Shown here piece after piece: positions 57,802 to 64,000 of a DNA stretch of 64,000 nt. Location of the stretch: the NCBI GenBank assembly GCA_031292035.1, contig JARLHX010000092.1, forward strand, positions 186,001 to 250,000. The letters are read 5' to 3'. The notes beneath the pieces are model-generated. The model made no database searches. It was not told the origin of the DNA and saw nothing but the letters and a program-made list of their open reading frames with translations. The translations under genes were made by a program, and so were the position numbers. Every line of letters begins with the position of its first letter. Position 1 is the stretch's first letter. Source of the stretch: Negativicutes bacterium. GTDB taxonomy: Bacteria > Bacillota_C > Negativicutes > Sporomusales_B > JARLHX01.

Positions 57802-58557
57802 ATGCTAATCCCTCCGATCACCTTGTATGAGGAAGATCAAGCGGTAATAGAGATATTGAAAGCCCTGGCCGAGAAAGGGGCGGCACTGACGGCCTACACC
57901 GGCGCCGCAACAAAAAAAATCCAAGTGCTGCTGGAATACCTGGAGAATCAACGCTCTCCGGCGATGACGGCCGGGGAATTGGCGGAAAGTATCCATGGCT
58001 CGGCAGTGTCGCTGGACAATGTCCGCTATATTCAAGCCATGCTGGATTCAAATCTGGCGTACGCTTTAAACCATCTTGGCGCAGAAGAGCTGTGCCGCTT
58101 GGTGACCCTGCCGCCAGGGAAGAGCTGTCGTCTCAAGGCGCAGGGGCAAGGCCTGGTAAAGAATGGTGAGGACGCTTTTTATTCGGGGACGGCGAAGCTG
58201 AAAGAAATTGTGCTTGCTGCTGACGGCGCCGCCGGGATTGGCGGCAGAGTGAAATACCGGGTTGAAAAAAACGGCCAGTTCGAGGAACTGGAAGCGGTAT
58301 CAACTGATATGCGGCTGGCCTTCGTCAATCCTATCCAGCGGCGGGCTTGTCCCTCCCGGCCGAATATCGCCTGGATATCAGGCTATGGGATTGTGAAGAG
58401 GAGTACAAATACTGCCGAATGGGTGCGCGGCATCGCCTGGTTTGCCCTGACCCTTTGGGATTTGGGCGGCCGGAAAAAGCAGGGGAAATTTCGGATGGCG
58501 GTGTGCAGCCCGCATCAGCCCTCCTTTAACCACGATAGCGGGATTGTGACTCAATAG
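57802..58557 (+). CDS. hypothetical spore-region protein, possible frameshift
   Basis: A 251-residue protein, not recognised. The first 110 residues are helical; then a beta-rich domain (KLKEIVLAADGAAGIGGRVKYRVEKNG) follows, up to about residue 180. From there on the reading frame looks less natural, whereas the +1 frame (58347 onward) gives a good beta-strand pattern (LPAEYRLDIRLWDCEEEYK). A one-base frameshift near 58345-58360 is therefore possible. AGGAGG lies 11 nt before ATG 57802. It is flanked by the helical gene and a DUF3794-type gene. Confidence 0.5.
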   Translation: MLIPPITLYEEDQAVIEILKALAEKGAALTAYTGAATKKIQVLLEYLENQRSPAMTAGELAESIHGSAVSLDNVRYIQAMLDSNLAYALNHLGAEELCRLVTLPPGKSCRLKAQGQGLVKNGEDAFYSGTAKLKEIVLAADGAAGIGGRVKYRVEKNGQFEELEAVSTDMRLAFVNPIQRRACPSRPNIAWISGYGIVKRSTNTAEWVRGIAWFALTLWDLGGRKKQGKFRMAVCSPHQPSFNHDSGIVTQ

Positions 58558-59066
58558 CGGCTTCTTCCTGTCCAGGTGCTACGGGCCGCCGGCCGCCTGA
58601 GCCTGAAGGCCGCTTTTTCTGTCTGCGTTTGGCAGGGACAAGCTGCGACCGGGGCATTCGGCTTACTCAGCGGGACGGTGACCGCTTTTGAGGGGCGGCG
58701 GGCTTCGATTTTGACAAGGATAAAGGCGCCGATGTCGCGGGCAGTAAGAAGTTCATAATCTTGAAATTCGACTTCGCCGTGGAGGGTGGGAAGGGAGTCG
58801 GGTTTGAGGCGGCGTCCGCTGACAAAACCGCTAAAGGGGACGGCAAAGGAGGCCAGACAGACCGGGTCGGTTTTCCCTGGCGTCCTGGCCACATATTCGG
58901 CGCCTAGCATCAGACGTCCCCAAAAGACCAGCTTTTTGCTGATCACGATGGCTTTGTCAACCGTCAGGGAGGTGGTGACCCGTAGAATCTGTTTGGCTTC
59001 TGGCTGATGGGGGGGGATGTTGAGGGTTTGGCGCAGGGTGACCGAGGTCGAGCGGGTGTGCGGCAT
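58551..59066 (-). CDS. DUF3794/SPOCS-like protein
   Basis: A 171-residue protein with the SPOCS (DUF3794) pattern: a run of strands around PEAKQILRVTTSLTVDKAIVISKKLVFWGRLMLGAEYVA, then VCLASFAVPFSGFV. DUF3794 units occur in SipL/spore coat morphogenesis proteins. The C-terminus is Pro/Arg/Cys-rich with low order. ATG 59066 has GAGGGGAG upstream. The 5' end does not overlap the small plus-strand gene at 59205. It forms a set with two more DUF3794-type genes downstream. Confidence 0.7.
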   Translation of the reverse strand: MPHTRSTSVTLRQTLNIPPHQPEAKQILRVTTSLTVDKAIVISKKLVFWGRLMLGAEYVARTPGKTDPVCLASFAVPFSGFVSGRRLKPDSLPTLHGEVEFQDYELLTARDIGAFILVKIEARRPSKAVTVPLSKPNAPVAACPCQTQTEKAAFRLRRPAARSTWTGRSRY

Positions 59067-59204
59067 AATATCTCCCCTCTCCACGGCAGCCGCTGTCTGA
59101 GCTGTCGCCGGTGAACGGAATGTTGCCAGGGAAATCGGCGGTGAACTGTCAAAGCGGCGGTTTACGGAATATGATAGATTAGAACAATCAAGGGAGGGAA
59201 GTTT

Positions 59205-59549
59205 GTGTCGTGTGTTCTTGGTTGCAATGCAACCCATTTTGGTCCTGGGGAAGATGAAAAGCAGGTGGATATCGCTGTGCAGTCTGTACCGGAATCACTG
59301 GTTATCTTCGGCCAGATAACCGACTGTGCCAAAAATAACCACCCTGTGGAAGGGGCTTTGGTAAAGGTTTTCAAATGCCATGAAAAGAAACTGATCGGCA
59401 TTTGCCATACTTTCAGCGGATGCAACGGTTTTTACATGGTCAATATCCCCCATGTTTCCCATCATGAAAAGATCATTGTTATGGCCACCTGCGGCTGCGA
59501 AAAAATGACCTTCTGTGCGTCTTGCCATCCTGACTGCAAGTGTTCGTAA
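59205..59549 (+). CDS. Cys-rich small protein with carboxypeptidase-regulatory-like domain
   Basis: A 114-residue protein. The core VIFGQITDCAKNNHPVEGALVKVFKC...GICHTFSGCNGFYMVNIP fits a small beta-sandwich similar to carboxypeptidase regulatory-like domains found in spore proteins. There are 13 Cys in total, and the C-terminus ends with CCGC-like and CASCHPDCKC clusters. GTG 59205 follows AGGGAGG by 7 nt. It lies between two DUF3794-type genes, on the opposite strand. The cysteines suggest cross-linking in the spore coat. Confidence 0.65.
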   Translation: MSCVLGCNATHFGPGEDEKQVDIAVQSVPESLVIFGQITDCAKNNHPVEGALVKVFKCHEKKLIGICHTFSGCNGFYMVNIPHVSHHEKIIVMATCGCEKMTFCASCHPDCKCS

Positions 59550-59620
59550 TCGGCCGATCTGAATAAGGGTATGGCGTAAAAAATACTAGCCGGCAGATTG
59601 CGGTTAGTATTTTTCTCGTC

Positions 59621-60154
59621 TTAGGGATGGTTGCCCGGCCAAATGCTTTTTGGCGGCGGACTGCTTTTGAGCTGAATGTCGCAGCGAATGGTGTTGGGGT
59701 CGTGGTCGCCCTCTGGTCCGTGTTTTTTATGAAACTCCGGGCAGACGAAGATCACGGTGGAGAGGGTGACGCTTCGCCGGTCGAGCAGGAAGATTTCGCT
59801 GTCCTCGATGACATAACGGATTTCGCTGACCTTTTCCTCTTTATCGTCAAGGAGGATGAAGGTGCAAAAAGGGATGACAAAATGGGATACGAACCGGACG
59901 CCGCCGCTTTTGAAGATGACTTCTATTTTCTTCAGGGCGTGGATGACTAGCTTTTTGCCAGCCGCGGTGGCGATGGTGCGGAATTTATGGGTTTTGATCT
60001 TGATGTCTAGCCGGACGATTTCCTGAATGTCCGGGTCGTGGCAGGGTATGGGCAGCCGGTCGGTCTCACACAGTTGAATGCAGAATTCCGGGCATTCTTC
60101 GGACATGCAGTCCTCCGGCAAGCCGGGATGGAAGTCGAAGCTGCCTGTATTCAC
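59621..60154 (-). CDS. DUF3794/SPOCS-like spore protein
   Basis: A 177-residue protein with the repeated strand pattern of DUF3794 (IQEIVRLDIKIKTHKFRTIATAAGKKLVIHALKKIEVIFKSGG and FVIPFCTFILLDDK). Three Cys lie near the start (CMSEECPEFCIQLC). GTG 60154 was chosen because GGGGGAAG lies 6 nt upstream and an upstream extension has no SD. It lies 19 nt downstream of the next DUF3794-type gene on the same strand, so they form an operon. A role in spore coat assembly is inferred. Confidence 0.7.
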   Translation of the reverse strand: MNTGSFDFHPGLPEDCMSEECPEFCIQLCETDRLPIPCHDPDIQEIVRLDIKIKTHKFRTIATAAGKKLVIHALKKIEVIFKSGGVRFVSHFVIPFCTFILLDDKEEKVSEIRYVIEDSEIFLLDRRSVTLSTVIFVCPEFHKKHGPEGDHDPNTIRCDIQLKSSPPPKSIWPGNHP

Positions 60155-60173
60155 TTGGCTTCCCCCTTTCTTC

Positions 60174-60710
60174 CTAACAATCGATGTCGCAAGTGACACA
60201 GGAAAAAGATTGGCTGCACGAACAATCATCATCGATGATCTGCTGCGATCCACAGAAATTTTCTTCGCATTCATGTACCATGTGTTCGGCGCGGCAGATA
60301 TGAGAATTGACGATGATTCTGGCTCCGTCGAGTTTGCGGATGGCGGCTTTCAAAATCAGGAAGAGGGTAATGGTGCGGCGATCTTTTTGTTTTGCTTCCT
60401 GGAACTCTACCTCGACCGAGATTTTTGCATCCAGACCGGGATGGGCGCAGCGGTGGTCGATAAACTGGGCGAAGGGGATTTTGAAGGATGCGAAATGGAC
60501 GGGCTGGGTGTTTTTTCGGTCACAGGCCACATATTCGACAAGGACATGGACTTCGCCGGTAAAGACGACTTTCCGGCAGATGGCGGAGATTCTTTTGACT
60601 TCCGGGGTGGATATCACGCGTAAAACCCGCTCGATGTCGGGCTTGGTGTCCGGGATGACCAGCGTCGCGGTCAGGGCTTCCTGGTTTTTGCGGCGGCAAT
60701 GGCGGGACAT
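60174..60710 (-). CDS. DUF3794/SPOCS-like protein with Cys-rich tail
   Basis: A 178-residue protein with the clear DUF3794 signature VIPDTKPDIERVLRVISTPEV, then VVFTGEVHVLVEYVA and FASFKIPFAQFI. The C-terminal 35 residues add a Cys-rich tail (CEENFC...CSCSQSFSCVTCDIDC). ATG 60710 has AAAGGAGGTC 7 nt upstream. The tail may cross-link to other spore proteins or bind metal. It is the first gene of a two-gene operon. Confidence 0.8.
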   Translation of the reverse strand: MSRHCRRKNQEALTATLVIPDTKPDIERVLRVISTPEVKRISAICRKVVFTGEVHVLVEYVACDRKNTQPVHFASFKIPFAQFIDHRCAHPGLDAKISVEVEFQEAKQKDRRTITLFLILKAAIRKLDGARIIVNSHICRAEHMVHECEENFCGSQQIIDDDCSCSQSFSCVTCDIDC

Positions 60711-60962
60711 GGGCCGACCTCCTTTCAGTCTTGCGGCGGTTCTTTTATTGCTATAGGGCTGGAAAATCAGGGCTGTGCCTATATTAATATATGCCTGGAG
60801 GCATGGTCGGTGTGTTGCCACAGGTGACTTGCCAGAGGGGGGGACTGGAAAAGCAATTCTTTGAATAATAAAAGAAATTTTTCACAAACAAAAAAAGGAA
60901 TTGCTGGATTTAAAATGGAAGAAAAAAATAAAAGAAAATTTTGGGATGAGGATGTGGTTTTG

Positions 60963-61340
60963 TTGAAAAGAAGGTCTTTGCTCTGGATGATGCTGGTGCT
61001 CTTCGTTACTCTGTTTGCCTTTTCCGGGGTTGCCTCGGCTGCTGACATTGTCGGCGTCTGGGAACGGGTCAACGACAGTGAAGCCGGTATGCAGATCCGG
61101 GTAGACCCAAATGGCACCGGGACACTCATTCGTGTGGGCCAGGGAAGTAAATTTTCGGTGGGTACGGTGAAATGGTCGGCGATCAGAAGTAACGGGCCGA
61201 ATCAGTGGAGCGGGAGAAGTTTATCGACAAGCGGAGACAATCCTGTCGCTGATTTTACGATTGAAGGCAATGGTCTGTTGAAGGTACAAGTCCGGGCCAG
61301 TGTGCAGGGTCAATACCAAGAGTGGGAGCGGATCCGATAA
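60963..61340 (+). CDS. small exported beta-rich protein
   Basis: A 125-residue protein from TTG 60963 with GAGGAT 9 nt upstream. An N-terminal signal peptide (LLWMMLVLFVTLFAFSGVASA) precedes a mature domain with a lipocalin/DUF2147-like opening DIVGVWERVNDSEAGMQIRVDPNG, and repeating beta strands ending in QYQEWERIR. Longer in-frame starts lack an SD. It is monocistronic with a strong terminator. Its function is unknown. Confidence 0.65.
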   Translation: MKRRSLLWMMLVLFVTLFAFSGVASAADIVGVWERVNDSEAGMQIRVDPNGTGTLIRVGQGSKFSVGTVKWSAIRSNGPNQWSGRSLSTSGDNPVADFTIEGNGLLKVQVRASVQGQYQEWERIR

Positions 61341-61359
61341 TTTTGCGTGAAATGCTCTG

Positions 61360-61404
61360 AAAAAATGCCGGGCCAGGTGGATATGCCTGCGCCCGGCATT
61401 TTTT
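61360..61404 (+). terminator. intrinsic terminator
   Basis: A perfect 14-bp stem (61360-61373 with 61391-61404) ending in TTTTTT. Confidence 0.85.
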
Positions 61405-61535
61405 AATTGGGTTTCCATGGTCAGAAACAAGGTGTTTCCCAAGGGGAGAGTAGCGGCTTTTCGCTATGCTTTGCATCTAACCTGACGATCAGCACTTTGG
61501 AATCAGCTGTAAAGTGAATTTTTTGGAGGAAGATC

Positions 61536-61559
61536 GCGCCTTTTCGGGCGCTTTTTTTT
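61536..61559 (+). terminator. short intrinsic terminator
   Basis: A 5-bp GC stem (61536-61540 with 61547-61551), loop TTTTCG, followed by eight T. Confidence 0.7.
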
Positions 61560-61786
61560 GCGTACGGCCGGTAATGATAATATGATATAGAAGGAATGCT
61601 TCAAGCGATAATCCCTGGGGCTGACTGGGAAATGCCGCCTGCCTGCAGGGGGGCGGCCCGAAGGCGAGAAGGATTATCCGCACCAGGAACAGAATTTGCT
61701 ATTTATGCCACTGGGGCAGGTATTGCAGCAGGATTTATGTTCGATAGGATTGCTGAGATCGCAATACAGGAAGGGGAACCAGCAGA

Positions 61787-63484
61787 TTGAGGGAACAAAT
61801 TTTTGCCGATGTCGTGCTGCAGGGCGGTGTGGTGTATACCGCCGATGCCGCCGGGTCGGTGTGTACGGCGGTGGCTGTCAGGGACGGCAGGGTCCTCTTT
61901 GCCGGCGACGACGCGGCAGCGGCCGATTATATCGGGCCGGATACAAAGGTGATCGACCTGGTGGGACGGATGGTACTGCCGGGCATGATGGATACCCATA
62001 TTCACCCGCCAGGCTTGGCGCTATTAGATTTATACGAGCTGCCCCTCCATGATGTGAAAAGTGTCGACGGCTATGTGGAGGCAGTAAGAGACTATATCGC
62101 CCGTCACCCTGACGCCAAGGCGGTGTACGGCCGGGGCTGGTCCTGGGCGGTGCTCACCGGCGAGGAGGCTACCAAGGGCCCCCGCAAGGAGCGGCTGGAC
62201 GCGGTGACGACGACCATTCCGGTGGTCATCCGGGCCCACGACGGCCATACTTTGTGGGTCAATTCCCGGGCGCTGGCGGAGAATGGCGTGGCGGATGAGA
62301 CGGAGGAGCCGTCCGGCGGGGTGATTGTCAAGGATGACGATGGCAGGTTGTGGGGGACGCTGAAGGAAAGCGCCATGTGGCTGATGGCTCTGCCGGAATA
62401 CAGCCTGGAGGAATATGTGGCGGCCATGGCCGCCTTTCAGGATAAGATGCACAGCTTTGGGATCACCGGGGTGCTGATCATGGCCAGTGTGCCGTTTATC
62501 AAGATTTTTGACGCCTGCGAACAGCTTGAACGCGAGGGGCGGCTTGCTCTGCGGGTGCGGGGGGCCATGACGGTAAGGCCCCAGGATGACCTGGCGACCC
62601 AGTTCGCAGCCATCGAGGAGGTCAGACGGCGCTACGACAGCCCCAAGCTGAAGGTGACGGCAACTAAGTTTTTCACCGACGGGGTGATCGAGGGCGGCAC
62701 CAGTTTTCTCCTTGAGCCGTATGCTCCGGCGGCCGGCAAGGGCGAGGGCTATTGCGGCGAATGCCTCTGGGAGGAGGATAAACTGGCGGAAGCTTTTGTT
62801 CTTGCCAACCGGAGCGGTTTGCAGATTCATGTCCATTCCACCGGCGACGCCTCGACGCGAAGGGTGCTGGACGCCCTGGAGGCCGCCCGGGAGACTCTGC
62901 CGCCCGGCGACTGCCGCAACACCATCACCCACCTGCAGCTGGTGGCGAAAGAGGATATCCCCCGGATGGCGGACCTTGATGTCATCGCCAGCGTGCAGCC
63001 CTACTGGCAGTTTAAGGGGCCGGGCTGGTGGGAGAATGTCGATTATCAGTTTCTCGGCGAGCGGGCTGAGGAGGAGTTTCCCCTGGGCAGCTTGTTTGCT
63101 GCCGGGTTGACGGTGATATCGTCGTCCGACTATCCGGCGACCATTGTGCCCAATCCCCTGCTGGCCATGGCCATCGGCGTAACCCGCAACCTGGTCGGCG
63201 CCAGCCGGCAGGGTCTGGCGGACATCACCGATATCGATGACGAACGCTATCTTTTGGGCAAGGGCGAGCGGGCCACCATCAGCCAGATGATTGATAGCTT
63301 TACGGCAAATGGGGCCTACGCCATGTTCCTCGAAGGAGAGACCGGCTCGATAGAGACCGACAAACGGGCCGACCTGGTGGTGCTGGACAGCAATCTTTTG
63401 ACAGTGGACCCGCTTGCCATCGACAAAGTCAAGGTGGATATGACCTTCTTTGACGGCCGGCTGGTTTACGCGCGGCAGGACTGA
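61787..63484 (+). CDS. amidohydrolase family protein (YtcJ-like)
   Basis: A 565-residue metal-dependent hydrolase. The N-terminal HxH (DTHIHPPG) and a DGVIEGGTS segment with KVTATKFFTDG (carboxylated Lys region) are present, then QIHVHSTGDAS and a C-terminal beta sandwich (GSIETDKRADLVVLDSNLLTVDP). The pattern matches amidohydrolase 3 / YtcJ-like enzymes, which hydrolyse amides of varied substrates. TTG 61787 is preceded by GGAAGGGG. No transporter or pathway gene is nearby to suggest the substrate. Confidence 0.85.
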   Translation: MREQIFADVVLQGGVVYTADAAGSVCTAVAVRDGRVLFAGDDAAAADYIGPDTKVIDLVGRMVLPGMMDTHIHPPGLALLDLYELPLHDVKSVDGYVEAVRDYIARHPDAKAVYGRGWSWAVLTGEEATKGPRKERLDAVTTTIPVVIRAHDGHTLWVNSRALAENGVADETEEPSGGVIVKDDDGRLWGTLKESAMWLMALPEYSLEEYVAAMAAFQDKMHSFGITGVLIMASVPFIKIFDACEQLEREGRLALRVRGAMTVRPQDDLATQFAAIEEVRRRYDSPKLKVTATKFFTDGVIEGGTSFLLEPYAPAAGKGEGYCGECLWEEDKLAEAFVLANRSGLQIHVHSTGDASTRRVLDALEAARETLPPGDCRNTITHLQLVAKEDIPRMADLDVIASVQPYWQFKGPGWWENVDYQFLGERAEEEFPLGSLFAAGLTVISSSDYPATIVPNPLLAMAIGVTRNLVGASRQGLADITDIDDERYLLGKGERATISQMIDSFTANGAYAMFLEGETGSIETDKRADLVVLDSNLLTVDPLAIDKVKVDMTFFDGRLVYARQD

Positions 63485-63490
63485 GCAAAT

Positions 63491-63532
63491 AAAAAAAATG
63501 GCCGGCTTCCCTAGTGCGGGAAGTCGCGCCAT
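63491..63532 (-). terminator. bidirectional terminator between convergent genes
   Basis: A 14-bp stem with one bulge (63498-63511 with 63518-63532), flanked by eight A (63491-63498), which gives the T-run for the minus-strand VOC gene. Confidence 0.8.
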
Positions 63533-63555
63533 CTTTGCCCTATTGATCAGGTGGA

Positions 63556-63921
63556 TTATTTTCTGACCGGGACGATCTCCAGCCAGTAGCCGTCCGGGTC
63601 GGCGATGAAGTAGATGCCCATTTTTTCATTTTCGTAGCAGATGCAGCCCATTTGTTTGTGCTTTTCGTGGGCGGCGGCGAAGTCTTCCACTAAGAAGGCG
63701 AGATGGAATTCGTTGTCTCCCAGGTTATAGGGGGCGGTGCGGTCTTTCAGCCAGGTTAGCTCAAGCTGGTGTGGTGTGGTGCCGTCGCCGAGAAAGACCA
63801 GGGTGAAGCCGTTGCCCTCTTTGCGGCGGACTTCGGTGAGGCCGAGCGCCTCCTGATAAAAAGCCAGGCTTTTTTCCAGGTTGAGCACATTGATGTTGTT
63901 GTGGTAAAAGGTGAATTTCAT
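63556..63921 (-). CDS. VOC family protein, glyoxalase I-like
   Basis: A 121-residue protein with paired beta-alpha-beta-beta-beta modules. Metal ligand positions are filled: His7 (FYHNN), Glu54 (LELTW), His in EFHLAF and Glu in LEIVP. That is the full glyoxalase I set, so lactoylglutathione lyase-like activity is possible, though substrates in VOC proteins vary widely. AGGAGGAAC lies 7 nt before ATG 63921. It is monocistronic with a terminator. Confidence 0.85.
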   Translation of the reverse strand: MKFTFYHNNINVLNLEKSLAFYQEALGLTEVRRKEGNGFTLVFLGDGTTPHQLELTWLKDRTAPYNLGDNEFHLAFLVEDFAAAHEKHKQMGCICYENEKMGIYFIADPDGYWLEIVPVRK

Positions 63922-64000
63922 GATCTGTTCCTCCTTTGTCCTTGGGGTTTTTCGGTGATATTATTATACCACGGCCGGCAGGCGGAAACTGCCAGGATTT

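Larger units (their letters stand above)
61341..61786 (+). other. intergenic region with two terminators
   Basis: A 446-base gap. It holds the terminators at 61360-61404 and 61536-61559, then a GC-rich hairpin (GCCGCC...GGCGGC) near 61634-61657. A short open frame at 61596-61790 overlaps the next start (TTGA) but has poor codon use and no spaced SD, so it is not called. Confidence 0.5.

Noticed and set aside
61596..61790. 64-residue open frame ending at the amidohydrolase start
   Set aside because: SD spacing is near zero, rare codons are frequent, and another frame is equally protein-like; the overlap with TTGA alone does not support it.
62030..63532. 500-residue minus-strand frame over the amidohydrolase gene
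   Set aside because: GC-rich codons leave the antisense frame open; the plus-strand gene has clear motifs.

Overview
The window is chromosomal DNA from a low-to-mid GC anaerobic spore-former of the Firmicutes. The best fit is a Negativicutes/Sporomusaceae-like organism, which is an inference. It rests on a BclA-like collagen protein beside a glycosyltransferase, three DUF3794/SPOCS-type proteins, a hybrid cluster protein (Hcp) operon and a membrane-anchored LuxR regulator. No 16S or other phylogenetic marker is present.

Positions 1 to about 32,440 are the right-hand part of a prophage whose left end, with integrase and repressor, lies outside the window. Its layout is that of a podovirus with a Bordetella BPP-1-like head (capsid, Bbp16-type cement, Bbp19-like protein, T7-like head-tail connector) and T7-like internal virion proteins. 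In order: DUF3102 protein, primase-helicase, a repeat-rich candidate origin (4148-4401), small early genes, a strong promoter followed at once by an intrinsic terminator (5567-5653), terminase, connector, a DUF2829/Tad2-like gene, scaffold, capsid, cement, tail tube proteins, internal virion proteins including a transglycosylase and a 1938-residue HExxH protein, a tail fibre with a signal peptide, and a lysis cassette with a glucosaminidase and a permuted NlpC/P60-like protein. Accessory genes, including an inverted lipoprotein gene, follow. The prophage ends at a tRNA-Leu(UAA) 3' fragment (about 32,443-32,500), the attR scar. The hexamer GGTACC is strongly over-represented across the prophage and not in the host DNA.

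From 32,500 onward the DNA is host. 32.7-36.5 kb: ParB-like protein, TlpA-like thioredoxin, MerR-like regulator, and a membrane LuxR regulator divergent from two tiny membrane proteins. 37.1-40.9 kb (minus strand): sirohaem-domain protein, hcp, ferredoxin and small Cys-containing proteins, with an FNR/CRP-type palindrome placed near -40 of the hcp operon. 41.2-44.2 kb: PAS-GAF-GGDEF-EAL protein. 44.2-50.3 kb: GNAT-like protein, EamA-like membrane protein, then a row made of a HAD phosphatase, class III aminotransferase, esterase with a Cys nucleophile and FabF-like ketosynthase. 50.5-53.9 kb: solute-binding lipoprotein plus a HAMP-PAS-GGDEF-HD-GYP protein. 54.1-60.7 kb: spore-surface region. 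61-64 kb: small secreted protein, amidohydrolase and VOC protein.

Reading notes: all motif positions and site counts were read by eye from the sequence. No database search was possible, so family names come from recognised motifs and gene order.
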